A stretch of 5,286 bases of DNA, from contig JAEZHP010000144.1 in NCBI GenBank assembly GCA_023416515.1, positions 1-5,286 of the forward strand, read 5' to 3'. Positions 5,264-5,286 of the stretch are shown here, one piece after another (positions within the stretch are counted from its first letter, which is position 1; each line of letters begins with the position of its first letter). The stretch comes from Pseudomonadota bacterium. Its GTDB lineage: Bacteria > Pseudomonadota > Alphaproteobacteria > Sphingomonadales > Sphingomonadaceae. The notes under the pieces were generated by a model that was given only the letters and a program-made list of their open reading frames with translations, had not been told where the DNA came from and ran no database searches. The position numbers were made by a program, and so were the translations under genes.

Positions 5264-5286
5264 GGGGTGTGGCCGGCCCCCACACC
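5264..5286. repeat. Inverted repeat cut by the window end
   Basis: GGTGTGG (5266-5272) pairs perfectly with CCACACC (5280-5286) around a 7-nt loop, and the run GG before it suggests the stem would continue past the window edge. It may belong to the adjacent repeat cluster or be the terminator of a gene outside the window. Confidence 0.4.

Noticed and set aside
5074..5283. A 69-codon minus-strand frame through the repeat cluster into the rplY start
   Set aside because: It translates repeat DNA and the rplY leader, has no start signal, and conflicts with the promoter and hairpin.
1..5286. CRISPR array, tRNA, rRNA or transposase gene
   Set aside because: No regularly spaced direct repeats, tRNA-like cloverleaf, rRNA sequence or transposase motif was seen on either strand.

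Overview
The window looks like a GC-rich alphaproteobacterial chromosome segment, most likely from the Sphingomonadales. The clues are strong G/C preference at third codon positions, an rplY (L25/Ctc)-pth pair, a GGAAC-N16-CGTT promoter of the type read by the alphaproteobacterial general-stress sigma factor EcfG, and two kinds of dispersed palindromic repeat common in these genomes. The family and organism calls come from reading the protein sequences; no database was searched.

Layout. (1) 54-1586, minus strand: a 510-residue FAD-dependent oxidoreductase with a C-terminal Rieske [2Fe-2S] domain (YhfW-like). (2) 1587-1710: a 124-bp divergent intergenic region with a near-perfect EcfG-type promoter facing right and an inverted GGAAC-containing repeat. 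(3) 1711-2118, plus strand: a 135-residue secreted lipoprotein, probably of the DUF6491 group. (4) 2119-2194: a 76-nt spacer that can fold into two directly abutting hairpins of equal size (7-bp stems, 11-nt loops), plus a competing third hairpin, just before a strong ribosome binding site. (5) 2195-3613, plus strand: a 472-residue protein that reads as an NlpC/P60- or CHAP-like cysteine peptidase joined to a lysozyme-like region, with no signal peptide. (6) 3620-4297, minus strand: peptidyl-tRNA hydrolase, convergent with the previous gene and only 6 bp from it. (7) 4305-4380: a 76-bp palindromic repeat lodged between pth and rplY. (8) 4391-5077, minus strand: ribosomal protein L25, Ctc form. 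(9) 5078-5286: the rplY leader with a terminator-like hairpin and a candidate promoter, then a cluster of palindromic repeats reaching the window edge.

How the genes relate. rplY and pth form a conserved translation-linked pair on the minus strand, here split by a mobile-type palindrome. The lipoprotein and the cell-wall-hydrolase-like gene lie in one direction behind the stress-type promoter. They could form a small envelope-stress unit, with the 76-nt hairpin spacer setting translation of the second gene. The Rieske oxidoreductase is divergent from them and may share control through the intergenic inverted repeat. The best candidates for something undescribed are the two-domain hydrolase without a signal peptide and its structured leader.
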